Below, piece by piece: positions 19,539 through 27,325 of a stretch of DNA of 64,000 nt. A model generated the notes under the pieces. That model did no database searches, was not told the origin of the DNA, and saw only the letters and a program-made list of their open reading frames with translations. The DNA lies in NCBI RefSeq assembly GCF_026240905.1, contig NZ_JAPEVI010000003.1, positions 2,852,001 to 2,916,000 of the forward strand. Direction: 5' to 3'. The stretch's first letter is position 1. The number at the start of each line of letters is the position of its first letter. This stretch comes from Roseibium salinum (GTDB lineage Bacteria > Pseudomonadota > Alphaproteobacteria > Rhizobiales > Stappiaceae). The position numbers and the translations under genes are program-made.

Positions 19539-19797
19539 GATCTAGCCTTCGGCCTCGTCATATTTTACAGGAGAAAAACCAACAAACGCTGGTTTTCGGC
19601 AATAACGCCTTTTGGGGAACTATCGTTCCTTAAAGTAATTACTCGAAAAATAACGAACAAGATTTTCTGTGAAACACATTGCTGTGATGACGGCCGTTGG
19701 CCGCCCCTCGATACCCACATCCCGCGTGGGCAATTATCGTGATTTTATCAAAAAAATCCACAATTTACATACACCCCAAAAAAACCCGTTCTACCGC
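19539..19797. other. AT-rich intergenic stretch before tRNA-Ser
   Basis: No gene seen. It includes two hairpins (AAAACCA/TGGTTTT at 19575-19596, and CCCAC/GTGGG at about 19715-19731) and runs of A and T. It probably carries the promoter of the small membrane-protein gene and upstream elements of the tRNA promoter. Confidence 0.4.
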
Positions 19798-19825
19798 TTG
19801 CGCTCGAACGCGTCATGAGTATATT
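19798..19825 (+). promoter_or_regulatory. Candidate sigma-70 promoter of tRNA-Ser
   Basis: TTGCGC at 19798-19803 and TATATT at 19820-19825 are separated by 16 bases and place a start site about 28 bases upstream of the tRNA 5' end. Confidence 0.5.
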
Positions 19826-19859
19826 GCGCGGCACTCAAGCGGGTCCAACGCTTGGAAAC

Positions 19860-19949
<90 letters not shown>

Positions 19950-19991
19950 TAACTCAGCGATTTGAGACACTTCGCCAGGCTTCGGCTCCAT

Positions 19992-20408
19992 TCAGGGCCG
20001 GATCGGTTCCTCGCCTGTAAGTTCCCATCTCCACATGGCGATAATGAAATCACTCAACAAGAGCGCTTCGTCGAACCAGTGAAGGTTCGGGTCGGCGACA
20101 ACGGCGACGCCCTGCCAGACCTGCGGGTCCGTGGCCCCCGAGCGCGCGGCACCCCAGAAGGCGCATTCCTGTTCCTCGGCCAGGAAGACCAGCCGGCCGT
20201 CTCTTATCGCCAGCGCCTCCGGCGGCAACAAACGGTTCCGCAACCGATTGATTTCATGCAGGCCGCAGATTTCATAATAATCCCTGAGCGCCACGGGCGC
20301 GGCGAGCCTGTCGAGGATGCCGGCATGCGGCGCCAGATCCATTCCATGTTCAGGCTTGAGATCAAGACCAAGGCCGGCAAATGCCTGGCGATACTTTTCG
20401 GCGAACAT
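19992..20408 (-). CDS. SUKH-like hypothetical protein, partner of the adjacent SMI1/KNR4 gene
   Basis: A 138-aa cytoplasmic protein. The middle section [20 protein letters not shown] followed by CAFWGA resembles the strand-rich core of the SUKH superfamily, whose members often protect against nuclease or other polymorphic toxins. The assignment rests on this pattern alone. It starts 26 bases after the stop of the SUKH gene at 20435 on the same strand, so the two form a small operon. No toxin gene is visible nearby. ATG at 20408 gives the first credible start. Confidence 0.6.
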   Translation of the reverse strand: MFAEKYRQAFAGLGLDLKPEHGMDLAPHAGILDRLAAPVALRDYYEICGLHEINRLRNRLLPPEALAIRDGRLVFLAEEQECAFWGAARSGATDPQVWQGVAVVADPNLHWFDEALLLSDFIIAMWRWELTGEEPIRP

Positions 20409-20434
20409 CGGCGGTCCCTCTTCCCCTGCTATCG

Positions 20435-20917
20435 CTATGGCGCCGCATTCCGTTCCGGCCTCAGACGTTCGAGGAAATCGGCGAAGGTTTTTGCCGCGAC
20501 GACATCCTGACGGACTTCGACGTCGATCCAGGTCACGGACGGATCCGGACTGCTGCGATAGTCGAGCGTGATCCACCAATGCCCCTCGCCCGACAGCAGG
20601 ATCTGACTTTCCGGCAGGCCCCATTCGCGGGTCATGTAATCACGATTGTAAATGTTGTGGATGGCGGTCGGTTCGTCGGGAGAGCCGATTCCACTCAATT
20701 CGAACAGGGGAATACAGTCGGATGCCCAACTCGTGGGCATGGCCATGGGACACTCAAATCGCTTGGTGTAGCCACCATTCTGGATACGCAGCAGGGCGAG
20801 ATACGCGGCCGGCAGCCGGACCCCAAGCCGCTGCTCGGCGGCGGCGATCATTGTGTCCGTAAGGGGCGGATTGTTGTCGTGATTTTCTCGCCAGAAATCG
20901 TTGGGATCGATGGCCAT
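20435..20917 (-). CDS. SMI1/KNR4 (SUKH-1) family protein
   Basis: A 160-aa soluble protein of the SMI1/KNR4 family. The N-terminal ITxAAEQRLGVRLPAAYLALLRIQNGG-like stretch (about residues 20-50) is the family signature, and GEGHWWITLDYR matches the later conserved block. In bacteria SUKH proteins are mostly immunity proteins for contact-dependent or secreted toxins, but orphans may have other roles. It is first in a two-gene operon with the SUKH-like gene at 19992. AGGAC eight bases upstream supports the ATG at 20917. Confidence 0.8.
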   Translation of the reverse strand: MAIDPNDFWRENHDNNPPLTDTMIAAAEQRLGVRLPAAYLALLRIQNGGYTKRFECPMAMPTSWASDCIPLFELSGIGSPDEPTAIHNIYNRDYMTREWGLPESQILLSGEGHWWITLDYRSSPDPSVTWIDVEVRQDVVAAKTFADFLERLRPERNAAP

Positions 20918-21195
20918 TGGCGGTGTCCTGTCTTATGCGAAAATGGAACGACCTTGTGCTGCGCGCCCTGTTTCTCATCCCCCCGGAAAGCAGAGCCGCA
21001 GCGTGAGTTTGCCGGGTCGGCGCCGTCGGAGCAACGTGCCCGCGGCTGAGTTGGCCGGTGCGGCACGGCCCAAGGCCGGTTTCGGCGCCGTTTGCAACCG
21101 GCCTCTCCGGGACGAAAACCGGTCCGTATCACCCTTGCCTTTCCGCGTGATCCGGCGTATTTCGCACGTCCATTCCATTTCCCGCCCGTTTCCCC

Positions 21196-21229
21196 TGCCA
21201 GGATGACCGTGTCGCCGGCTGTCCTGGCA
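21196..21229. promoter_or_regulatory. Inverted repeat in the leader of the Hsp70-like gene
   Basis: TGCCAGGA (21196-21203) and TCCTGGCA (21222-21229) are perfect 8-bp inverted arms, the second ending 26 bases before the start codon of the YegD-like gene. It may be an operator or an RNA hairpin affecting translation. The rest of the 338-base gap (20918-21255) shows no gene. Confidence 0.45.
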
Positions 21230-21255
21230 CGTATTCCTTTTCGAGGATTGCCGCC

Positions 21256-22548
21256 ATGCCGCTGACGATCGGACTTGATTTCGGGACGTCAAACACCGTC
21301 GCCGTCTCGGCAAACGGCCTTTCCGCCACCGAACCCGTTTCATTCGCCGACGGCAACGAGACCTTCACGTCGCTTGCCACGGTGCTCAGCTTTCTGGACC
21401 GGGGGCCGGCGAAGCGGCCGCATCCGGAGGTAGGCCCCTGGGCGATCCGGCAGTTCCTGGAGAGTTACGGCGATGTCCGTTTCATCCAGTCGCTGAAAAG
21501 TTTTGCGGCGAGCGGCGCCTTCAAGGGAACCGGGATCTACGGCGTCCGCTTTGGTTTCGAAGACCTGATGGCTGCCTTCCTGCGATGCGCCTTCGAGCAC
21601 GCGGGCACGGTGTTCGATCCGTCGTCGGTCCGCCTCGTCGTCGGCCGGCCGGTGGCGTTCGCCGGGTACAGTCCGGATGACGATCTTGCCATGGCCCGCT
21701 ACCGGACGGCGTTTCAAAAGCTCGGCTTCGAGGACATCCTTTTCGTCATGGAGCCGGTGGGTGCCGCGTTTTCCTATGCGCAGTCGCTGGACAAGGACAC
21801 GACCATTCTGGTGGCGGATCTCGGCGGCGGCACGACCGACTATTCCCTGATGCGCTTTGAAACCCGGGGCGGTCACCTCTCGGCAACGCCGCTCGGCCGC
21901 GGCGGCATCGGCATTGCCGGCGACACGTTCGACTATCGCATCATCGACAATGTAGTGCTGCCGAAGCTCGGCAAGGGCTCCATGTACAAGAGCATGGGCA
22001 AGGTGCTGGAAATCCCGCCCAATCTGTTTGCCAATTTCGCCCGCTGGCACATGCTGTCCATCTTCAAGACCTCCGACGATTTCAAGGAACTGAAGAAGCT
22101 GCTGCGCTGGTGCCTGGAACCGGAGAAGATCGAACTCTTCATCGACCTGGTCGATGAAGACCAGGGCTATCCGCTCTATAAGTCGGTCTCGGAGACGAAG
22201 GCCCGTCTGTCCTCGCAGGACGAAGCGGAACTCGCGTTCGCGCCGCTCGGAGCCGATTTCAAGGTGGCGGTCGCGCGGCGGGATTTTGAAGACTGGATTG
22301 CGCCGGATCTCCAGAAGATGGACAACGCGCTGGACGAGACGCTGCAGTCTGCCGGACTGGCGGAAAAGGACATCGACCGGGTGTTCATGACCGGCGGCAC
22401 GTCCTTCGTTCCCGCGGTCCGCAGGCAGTTTGCCGACCGGTTCGGCCATGAGCGGATTTCCGGCGGCAACGAACTGACCTCGGTTGCGAACGGCCTGGCG
22501 TTGATCGGGGTGCGGGAAGACGCCGCCGAGTGGACCGTCTCGGCCTGA
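21256..22548 (+). CDS. yegD: Hsp70-family protein, YegD-like
   Basis: A 430-aa actin-fold ATPase related to the nucleotide-binding domain of DnaK but without its peptide-binding domain, as in E. coli YegD. Phosphate 1 loop IGLDFGTSNTVA (residues 5-16), phosphate 2 VADLGGGTTDYSL (around 192) and the adenosine motif MTGGTSFVPAVR (near 380) are all present. Its client or partner is unknown. Single gene, convergent with the DUF1905 gene, only 3 bp between the stop codons. Confidence 0.88.
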   Translation: MPLTIGLDFGTSNTVAVSANGLSATEPVSFADGNETFTSLATVLSFLDRGPAKRPHPEVGPWAIRQFLESYGDVRFIQSLKSFAASGAFKGTGIYGVRFGFEDLMAAFLRCAFEHAGTVFDPSSVRLVVGRPVAFAGYSPDDDLAMARYRTAFQKLGFEDILFVMEPVGAAFSYAQSLDKDTTILVADLGGGTTDYSLMRFETRGGHLSATPLGRGGIGIAGDTFDYRIIDNVVLPKLGKGSMYKSMGKVLEIPPNLFANFARWHMLSIFKTSDDFKELKKLLRWCLEPEKIELFIDLVDEDQGYPLYKSVSETKARLSSQDEAELAFAPLGADFKVAVARRDFEDWIAPDLQKMDNALDETLQSAGLAEKDIDRVFMTGGTSFVPAVRRQFADRFGHERISGGNELTSVANGLALIGVREDAAEWTVSA

Positions 22549-22551
22549 CGG

Positions 22552-22866
22552 CTAACAGCCGGGCTCCTCAAGCAGCGTGAGAGATACTTCGGCGTTGTCG
22601 CCGGACGCGATCTTTTGCGATCTGCGGACTGCCGCCTTGACGGGCAGGAGAAACGATCCGGACGGCTTGTCCGGCCAGATGGTCGTGTCCCATTCGCTTG
22701 AGCCGATCCGCGCCCTGACCCTGATCATGCCCCAGCCCCGGCGCTTGCCGCTGCCGAGATAAAAGCGGATCTGGTCGGCGCATCCGGCCGGTAGCGTCAC
22801 GAAGGTCCAGCCGCCCGGGCCGGCCGACAGCCACAATTCTGCGCGGAACTCCAGTCGGTCGAGCAC
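22552..22866 (-). CDS. DUF1905 domain protein
   Basis: A 104-aa protein made almost entirely of a DUF1905 domain. This is a small beta-barrel-like domain seen in FRAELW...GGWTFVTLP at the start and IWPDKPSGSFLLPVKAAVR towards the end. The function of the family is unknown. Cytoplasmic, no signal peptide. It lies downstream of the GcvR-like gene on the same strand. A short hairpin (22549-22561) spans both convergent stop codons and may serve as terminator. Confidence 0.8.
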   Translation of the reverse strand: MLDRLEFRAELWLSAGPGGWTFVTLPAGCADQIRFYLGSGKRRGWGMIRVRARIGSSEWDTTIWPDKPSGSFLLPVKAAVRRSQKIASGDNAEVSLTLLEEPGC

Positions 22867-22937
22867 ATCCTGCCATCCAGGGTCTGTTGAAGAACGGGCC
22901 GCATCGGCGGCCGGAAATCAGTTTTCCGTCGGGGACG

Positions 22938-23455
22938 TCACTCAACCAGGTTGATGTCCGCCATCAGGTCGCCCGCCGTCTCCTGGAGCGCTTCGCTCAG
23001 CGCGGCGGGGGCGAGACCGGGGGAAGGCGCAGGTCCGCTGACGCCTTGAACAGAGCCTCGCCCTGCATGGAGCCGGGGGCGACTTCCGTTTCAAGATGCT
23101 CGATGCTGACGCCCCGGTCGCTCAGGACGCGGGTAATGTCGCGCAGGATGCCCGGATGGTCCTGGGACACAAGATCGAGATGGGCGAAGACGCCTTCCAG
23201 CTCCTGCGGGCCCATGACGTCGGAGCGCAGCGTGATGTCGATGCCGTCGGCCGCAAGCGCCTGGAGTTCGGCAATCAGCTCGTCCGACCGTTCTCCGGCA
23301 ATGCCGATGCGCACGATGCCCGCGAATTCGCCGCCGAGGCGGGCCATCGAGCTTTCGATCCAGTTGCCGCCCAACTCCGCGATGATCTCCGCGATTCGCT
23401 CGACGAGCCCCGGCCGGTCCTTGGCAATAACCGTGAAAACGAGATGAGTCTGCAT
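22938..23455 (-). CDS. GcvR-like tandem ACT-domain protein, frame-shifted near the C-terminus as read
   Basis: A protein of two ACT domains related to the glycine-cleavage repressor GcvR and to formyltetrahydrofolate-deformylase regulators: first ACT about residues 3-75 (LVFTVIAKDRPGLVERI), second about 85-150 (VSQDHPGILRDIT). As read, the frame ends at 22997 after SADLRLPPVSPPPR (152 aa). If one C is restored to the run at 23019-23023, the frame continues as LPPGLAPAALSEAL to DINLVE and stops at 22938 (172 aa), the natural ending for this family. It probably senses an amino acid and acts by protein contact, since it has no DNA-binding domain. Start ATG 23455 is preceded by AGGG. Confidence 0.75.
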
Positions 23456-23651
23456 GATGCCCTGCGCGTGGTTCAATCAACGTGCCAGTACTAGACAATT
23501 GCGGCGTGTTGAAAACAAGTCCGCAAATTGTCCGCAGGCATCAAATTGGCGGTAGCAGGCAGCCGGAATATGGTCCGTCCCAACAGCTGATATGCCGGTT
23601 CTGGCCAGCCGGTGTCGCATTCGCGCTTGATCGATGAGATGGCCTCCCATA

Positions 23652-23840
23652 AGGTGCGCCCACCTGACGGCGTCCTTTTCAAGGGACTGAGAGCGATTCC
23701 GGATGCGGTTGACCCAAACAGGGGACCAAGGCCGGAGCTGTCCAAGGCATTTGCAAGAGTGACGGGTGTTGCCCGGCTTTTGCGCATGTTTGCTTTCATC
23801 TCCCTTGGCGCCCGCAACACCACCTGCCGACCCGGCACCT
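23652..23840 (+). promoter_or_regulatory. Structured leader of the cobalamin operon, possible degenerate cobalamin riboswitch
   Basis: The roughly 400-base gap before the cob operon has no gene but shows nested pairing: AGGTGC (23652-23657) with GCACCT (23835-23840), and GGTGTTGC (23765-23772) with GCAACACC (23814-23821). Short stretches recall cobalamin riboswitches (CCGGAGCTGTCC, AAGGGA, ACCTGCC near the 3' end), and the position ahead of B12 genes fits. The hallmark CCCGCAACTGTGA and a full B12 box are not present, so this is a weak call. Confidence 0.35.
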
Positions 23841-23857
23841 GCCAATGGGGGAGATAC

Positions 23858-24100
23858 ATGATCCACCGCACCATCCTTGCCGGCCTTGCCGCCGCCGTCC
23901 TGCCCACATCCGCCTACGCCCATGGCGGCCATCTGGGTGAGCTTGCCGGCCATTCCCACTGGGTCGGCGTTGCAGCCCTTGCCGGCTCCGCCCTGGTTGC
24001 CGGCATCATCGCGCTGAAAGACAGGAAGCGTAACAAGGAAGACGAGGCTCCGGAGGCCCGTGCGGACGACGAAGAGACGGCCGCAGAGGCCGGCCGATGA
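23858..24100 (+). CDS. Small His-containing membrane protein at the head of the cob operon
   Basis: An 80-aa protein with a signal-like N-terminus (TILAGLAAAVLPTSAYA), then a His cluster HGGHLGELAGHSH, one membrane span (GVAALAGSALVAGIIAL) and an acidic C-terminal tail. The His cluster would face the periplasm after processing or insertion and suggests metal binding. Its stop overlaps the cbiX start by four bases (ATGA), and the leader at 23652 lies just upstream, so a link to cobalt supply is reasonable but inferred. GGGGGAG precedes the ATG. It resembles small proteins annotated only as hypothetical in related genomes. Confidence 0.7.
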   Translation: MIHRTILAGLAAAVLPTSAYAHGGHLGELAGHSHWVGVAALAGSALVAGIIALKDRKRNKEDEAPEARADDEETAAEAGR

Positions 24101-25215
24101 GCGAGAAACTCGGTCTGATGATCTGCGGCCACGGCAGCCGCAACAAGGGCGCAGTCAAGCAGTTTGCACAACTGGCGGACGGCCTGAAGGCGCGCTTCCC
24201 GGACTGGCCCGTGGAATACGGCTATCTGGAATTCGCCAATCCGGTCATCCATGACGGGCTGAACAGCCTGCGGGAACAGGGCTGCACCCGTGTGCTGGCC
24301 GTGCCGGGCATGCTGTTTGCCGCCGGCCATGCCAAGAACGACATTCCGTCCGTGCTCAACACGTACCAGGCGATGCACCCGGAGATGGAAATCTCCTACG
24401 GGCGCGAGCTTGCGGTCGACACGCGCATGATGAAGGCCGCCGCCGCGCGCATTCAGGAAGCGATCGACGCCGCGGACAGCGATGTGCCCTTGCACGAGAC
24501 CCTGCTGATGGTGGTCGGGCGCGGGGCGTCCGATCCCGACGCCAATTCCAACGTTTCCAAGGTCACGCGGATGCTGTGGGAAGGCTTCGGCTTCGGCTGG
24601 GCGGAAACCTGCTATTCGGGCGTCACCTTCCCGCTTGTCGGCCCGGGCCTGGAGCACGCTGCAAAGCTGGGCTACAAGCGGGTGATCGTCTTCCCGTATT
24701 TCCTCTTCACAGGCGTTCTGGTGCAGCGGATCTACTCGACCACCGACGAGATCGCCGCGCAGCATCCGGACATCGAATTCCTCAAGGCCGGTTACCTGAA
24801 CGACCATCCCCAGGTCATCGACACGATGGTCGACCGCGTGCAGGAGATCCTGCAGGGCGCCAACCTGATGAACTGCCAGATGTGCAAGTACCGCGAGCAG
24901 GTGCTCGGCTTCGAGGCGGAAGTCGGCCAGGCGCAGGAAAGCCATCACCACCACGTGGAAGGCCTGGGCGCGGAAGCCGAATGCCGGCTGTGCGACGAAA
25001 TCTGCACCGGCGCCTGCGAGAAACAGGTGCAGGCCGGCGGCCATCACCATCATGATCACGGGCACCACCATGATCATGGGCATCACCACCACGGTGATCA
25101 TGATCATCATCACGATCACGGGCATGGTCATTCCCATGATGACGGGCACCATCACCATCCCTATCCGCATGCGGATCACCCGCACGGACCGAAGTCGCTG
25201 ATCCGGGAAGGGTAA
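24097..25215 (+). CDS. cbiX: Sirohydrochlorin cobaltochelatase CbiX, long form with Cys and His-rich tail
   Basis: Inserts Co2+ into sirohydrochlorin (or factor II) at the start of the early-cobalt route to vitamin B12. Two chelatase repeats are visible: the first opens MICGHGSRNKGAV and the second lies around LLMVVGRGASDPDANSN, the catalytic His being in CGHGSR. At about residue 257 comes MNCQMCKYR and at about 295 CRLCDEICTGAC, Cys motifs that in long CbiX proteins hold an iron-sulfur cluster. From about 314 to 365 the chain is dominated by His, with Asp and Gly, a likely cobalt store. At 372 aa it is full length. Co-translated with its neighbours. Confidence 0.93.
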   Translation: MSEKLGLMICGHGSRNKGAVKQFAQLADGLKARFPDWPVEYGYLEFANPVIHDGLNSLREQGCTRVLAVPGMLFAAGHAKNDIPSVLNTYQAMHPEMEISYGRELAVDTRMMKAAAARIQEAIDAADSDVPLHETLLMVVGRGASDPDANSNVSKVTRMLWEGFGFGWAETCYSGVTFPLVGPGLEHAAKLGYKRVIVFPYFLFTGVLVQRIYSTTDEIAAQHPDIEFLKAGYLNDHPQVIDTMVDRVQEILQGANLMNCQMCKYREQVLGFEAEVGQAQESHHHHVEGLGAEAECRLCDEICTGACEKQVQAGGHHHHDHGHHHDHGHHHHGDHDHHHDHGHGHSHDDGHHHHPYPHADHPHGPKSLIREG

Positions 25216-25224
25216 GGACCGCCC

Positions 25225-25881
25225 GTGAGCACCGACATGCCCCTCAGCTATTCCTACGAGAAGGACCCGGCGGCGATCTACCGCCAGTCCTTTTCCATTG
25301 TCCGCTCGGAAGCCGAGCTGTCCCGCCTGCCGGAGGCCCTGCATCCGGTCGCGGTGCGCCTGATCCATGCCTGCGGCATGACCGATCTGCCGCAGGACCT
25401 TGCCTGGTCGGACGGTGTGGTTGAGGCTGCCCGCGGGGCGTTTCAAGAAGGCGCCCCGGTCTTCTGCGACGTGGAAATGGTGGTTCACGGCATCATCCGC
25501 TCACGCCTGCCGCAGGCGTGCGACGTGGTCTGCACCCTCAATGACCCTTCCGTTCCCGCGCTTGCGCAGCGGCTCGGCACGACCCGTTCGGCCGCTGCGG
25601 TGGAGCTGTGGCGCGAGCGGCTGGAGGGCGCGATCGTCGCCATCGGCAATGCGCCGACCGCGCTCTTCCATCTCTTGGAAATGATTGCGGCGGGTGGGCC
25701 GAAACCGGCACTCGTCCTGGGATTTCCCGTCGGCTTTGTCGGTGCGGCCGAATCGAAGGACGCGCTGGCGGAAAACCCGTTCGGCGTTCCCTATCTGGCC
25801 GTAAAGGGCCGGCGCGGAGGCTCCGCCATGGCGGCGGCTGCGGTCAACGCGCTCGCCGCCGGCCTGCCGGAGGAAGCTTAG
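25225..25881 (+). CDS. cobH: Precorrin-8X methylmutase (CobH/CbiC)
   Basis: Moves the C11 methyl group to C12 to form hydrogenobyrinic (or cobyrinic) acid. The catalytic His lies in RLIHACGMTDL (around residue 48). FCDVEMVVHGI and NAPTALFHLLEMI are family blocks, and GFPVGFVGAAESK is the substrate-binding loop near the C-terminus. 218 aa, typical length. The start is GTG 25225, nine bases after the cbiX stop, with AAGGA upstream. Its TAG stop shares a base with the GTG start of the small gene at 25881. Confidence 0.95.
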   Translation: MSTDMPLSYSYEKDPAAIYRQSFSIVRSEAELSRLPEALHPVAVRLIHACGMTDLPQDLAWSDGVVEAARGAFQEGAPVFCDVEMVVHGIIRSRLPQACDVVCTLNDPSVPALAQRLGTTRSAAAVELWRERLEGAIVAIGNAPTALFHLLEMIAAGGPKPALVLGFPVGFVGAAESKDALAENPFGVPYLAVKGRRGGSAMAAAAVNALAAGLPEEA

Positions 25882-26129
25882 TGGCGGACGGTCCGAAGAA
25901 AAGTGGCCTGAAATCGGCCGGCGGCAACAAGCCCCTGCGCTCTCGGGGTTTCCTGTCCAGCCCCGGCGGCCAGATGCGGGCGCCCGCCGATGGCACCGGA
26001 GAGGCACCGGGAGAGGAGCTTCATCACCGCTCCCGCGGCAGCCGGCAGGTTTCCGCGACGCCCGGCGGCAAGCCGCAGGCGCTCTCCTCCAAACCGAAAA
26101 TCAGACCCTATTCGCTGGACGAGAAATGA
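25881..26129 (+). CDS. Small basic protein encoded between cobH and cobL, unknown
   Basis: An 82-aa frame that fits exactly between cobH and cobL. Its GTG start uses the last base of the cobH TAG stop, GGAGG sits seven bases upstream, and its TGA stop overlaps the cobL ATG. The protein is rich in Lys, Arg, Ser, Gly and Pro (for example KKSGLKSAGGNK and KPQALSSKPKIRPYSLDEK), with no hydrophobic core, so it is probably disordered. The ribosome-binding site and double overlap argue that it is translated. I recognise no family. A role in coupling translation or organising the pathway enzymes is possible but unsupported. Confidence 0.6.
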   Translation: MADGPKKSGLKSAGGNKPLRSRGFLSSPGGQMRAPADGTGEAPGEELHHRSRGSRQVSATPGGKPQALSSKPKIRPYSLDEK

Positions 26130-27325
26130 CATCCTCCTGGCTCACACTGATCGGAACCGGTGAAGACGGCCGTCTGGCTCCGGGCGGCGGCGATGTCCTT
26201 GCCCGGGCGGACATCGTCTATGGCGGAACCCGGCATCTGGAGATGGCGGGCCCGCTGAAGGCGGAAAAGAGAAACTGGCCCAGCCCGTTCTCATCCGTCT
26301 TTGGGGATCTTGAAAAACTCAAGGGCAGGAAGGTGGCCGTGCTGGCCACCGGCGATCCGATGTGGTTCGGCATCGGATCCTCGCTCCTGAAGCATTTCTC
26401 GGCCGACGAGATGACGATCCTTCCGTCGCTCTCCGCTTTCCAGCTCACTGCCGCCCGGATGGGCTGGGCGCTGCAGGATGCCGAATGCCTTTCCGTTCAC
26501 GGGCGCCCGGTGGATCTCCTGCGCGCCGCGCTTTACCCCGGTGCGCGCATCATCACGCTCACCAGCAATGCGGATACGCCGCGCCAGGTGGCCGACCTGC
26601 TGGCCGACGAAGGCTATGGCCGTACCCGTATCACCGTCCTGGAACACCTTGGCGGCGAAAAGGAGCGGATCGTCTCCGGCACAGCCGAGAACTGGAGCCA
26701 GGACGTCGCCCCCTTCCACACGCTGGCCCTGGAAGCTGTTGCCGATCCCGGTATCCGGTTCCGCGCGAGAACACCCGGCCTGCCGGACGAGGCTTTCCGC
26801 CACGACGGCAAGATGACCAAGCAGGACATCCGCGCGGTCACGCTGGCGGAACTGAGGCCCTGTCCGGGCGCGCTGTTATGGGATGTGGGTGCCGGCTGCG
26901 GTTCGGTTGCCATCGAATGGCTGCGCGCGGCAGACCGCACACGGGCGATCGGGCTTGAGCCGCATACCGAGCGGCGGCAGATTGCGGCGGAAAATGCCGC
27001 CGCGCTCGGCGTACCCCATCTTGAGCTGATCGACGCGGCCGCACCGGAGGGCCTTCAAGGCATGCCGCAGCCGGATGCCGTCTTCATCGGCGGCGGACTG
27101 ACCGCGCCCGGCGTCATCGACACGGCGCTGCAGGCGCTCGGGCCCGGCGGGCGGCTCGTCGCCAATGCCGTTACCCTGGAAAGCGAGGCGATCCTGCTTT
27201 CCGCATACCAGACATTGGGTGGAACCTTGAAGAAACTCTCCATACACCGGGCGGATGCCATTGGCGGTCTCACCGGCTGGCGGCCGCTGATGCCGGTCAC
27301 ACAATGGAGCCTGACCAAAGCATGA
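26126..27325 (+). CDS. cobL: Precorrin-6Y C5,15-methyltransferase, decarboxylating (CobL, CbiE-CbiT fusion)
   Basis: Bifunctional enzyme that methylates C5 and C15 of precorrin-6B and decarboxylates the C12 acetate. The N-terminal half (about residues 1-205) is a CbiE-type tetrapyrrole methylase. The C-terminal half (about 215-399) is CbiT, with the SAM motif LWDVGAGCGSVAIEWLRA around residue 250. At 399 aa it is normal for a fused CobL. ATGA overlaps join it to the small gene before it and to cobI after it. Confidence 0.95.
   Translation: MTSSWLTLIGTGEDGRLAPGGGDVLARADIVYGGTRHLEMAGPLKAEKRNWPSPFSSVFGDLEKLKGRKVAVLATGDPMWFGIGSSLLKHFSADEMTILPSLSAFQLTAARMGWALQDAECLSVHGRPVDLLRAALYPGARIITLTSNADTPRQVADLLADEGYGRTRITVLEHLGGEKERIVSGTAENWSQDVAPFHTLALEAVADPGIRFRARTPGLPDEAFRHDGKMTKQDIRAVTLAELRPCPGALLWDVGAGCGSVAIEWLRAADRTRAIGLEPHTERRQIAAENAAALGVPHLELIDAAAPEGLQGMPQPDAVFIGGGLTAPGVIDTALQALGPGGRLVANAVTLESEAILLSAYQTLGGTLKKLSIHRADAIGGLTGWRPLMPVTQWSLTKA

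Noticed and set aside
25030..25180. Tandem CATCAC/CATGATCAC DNA units, considered as a CRISPR-like or VNTR repeat
   Set aside because: They are codons for the His-rich tail of CbiX; there are no spacers of uniform length. Length variation remains possible.
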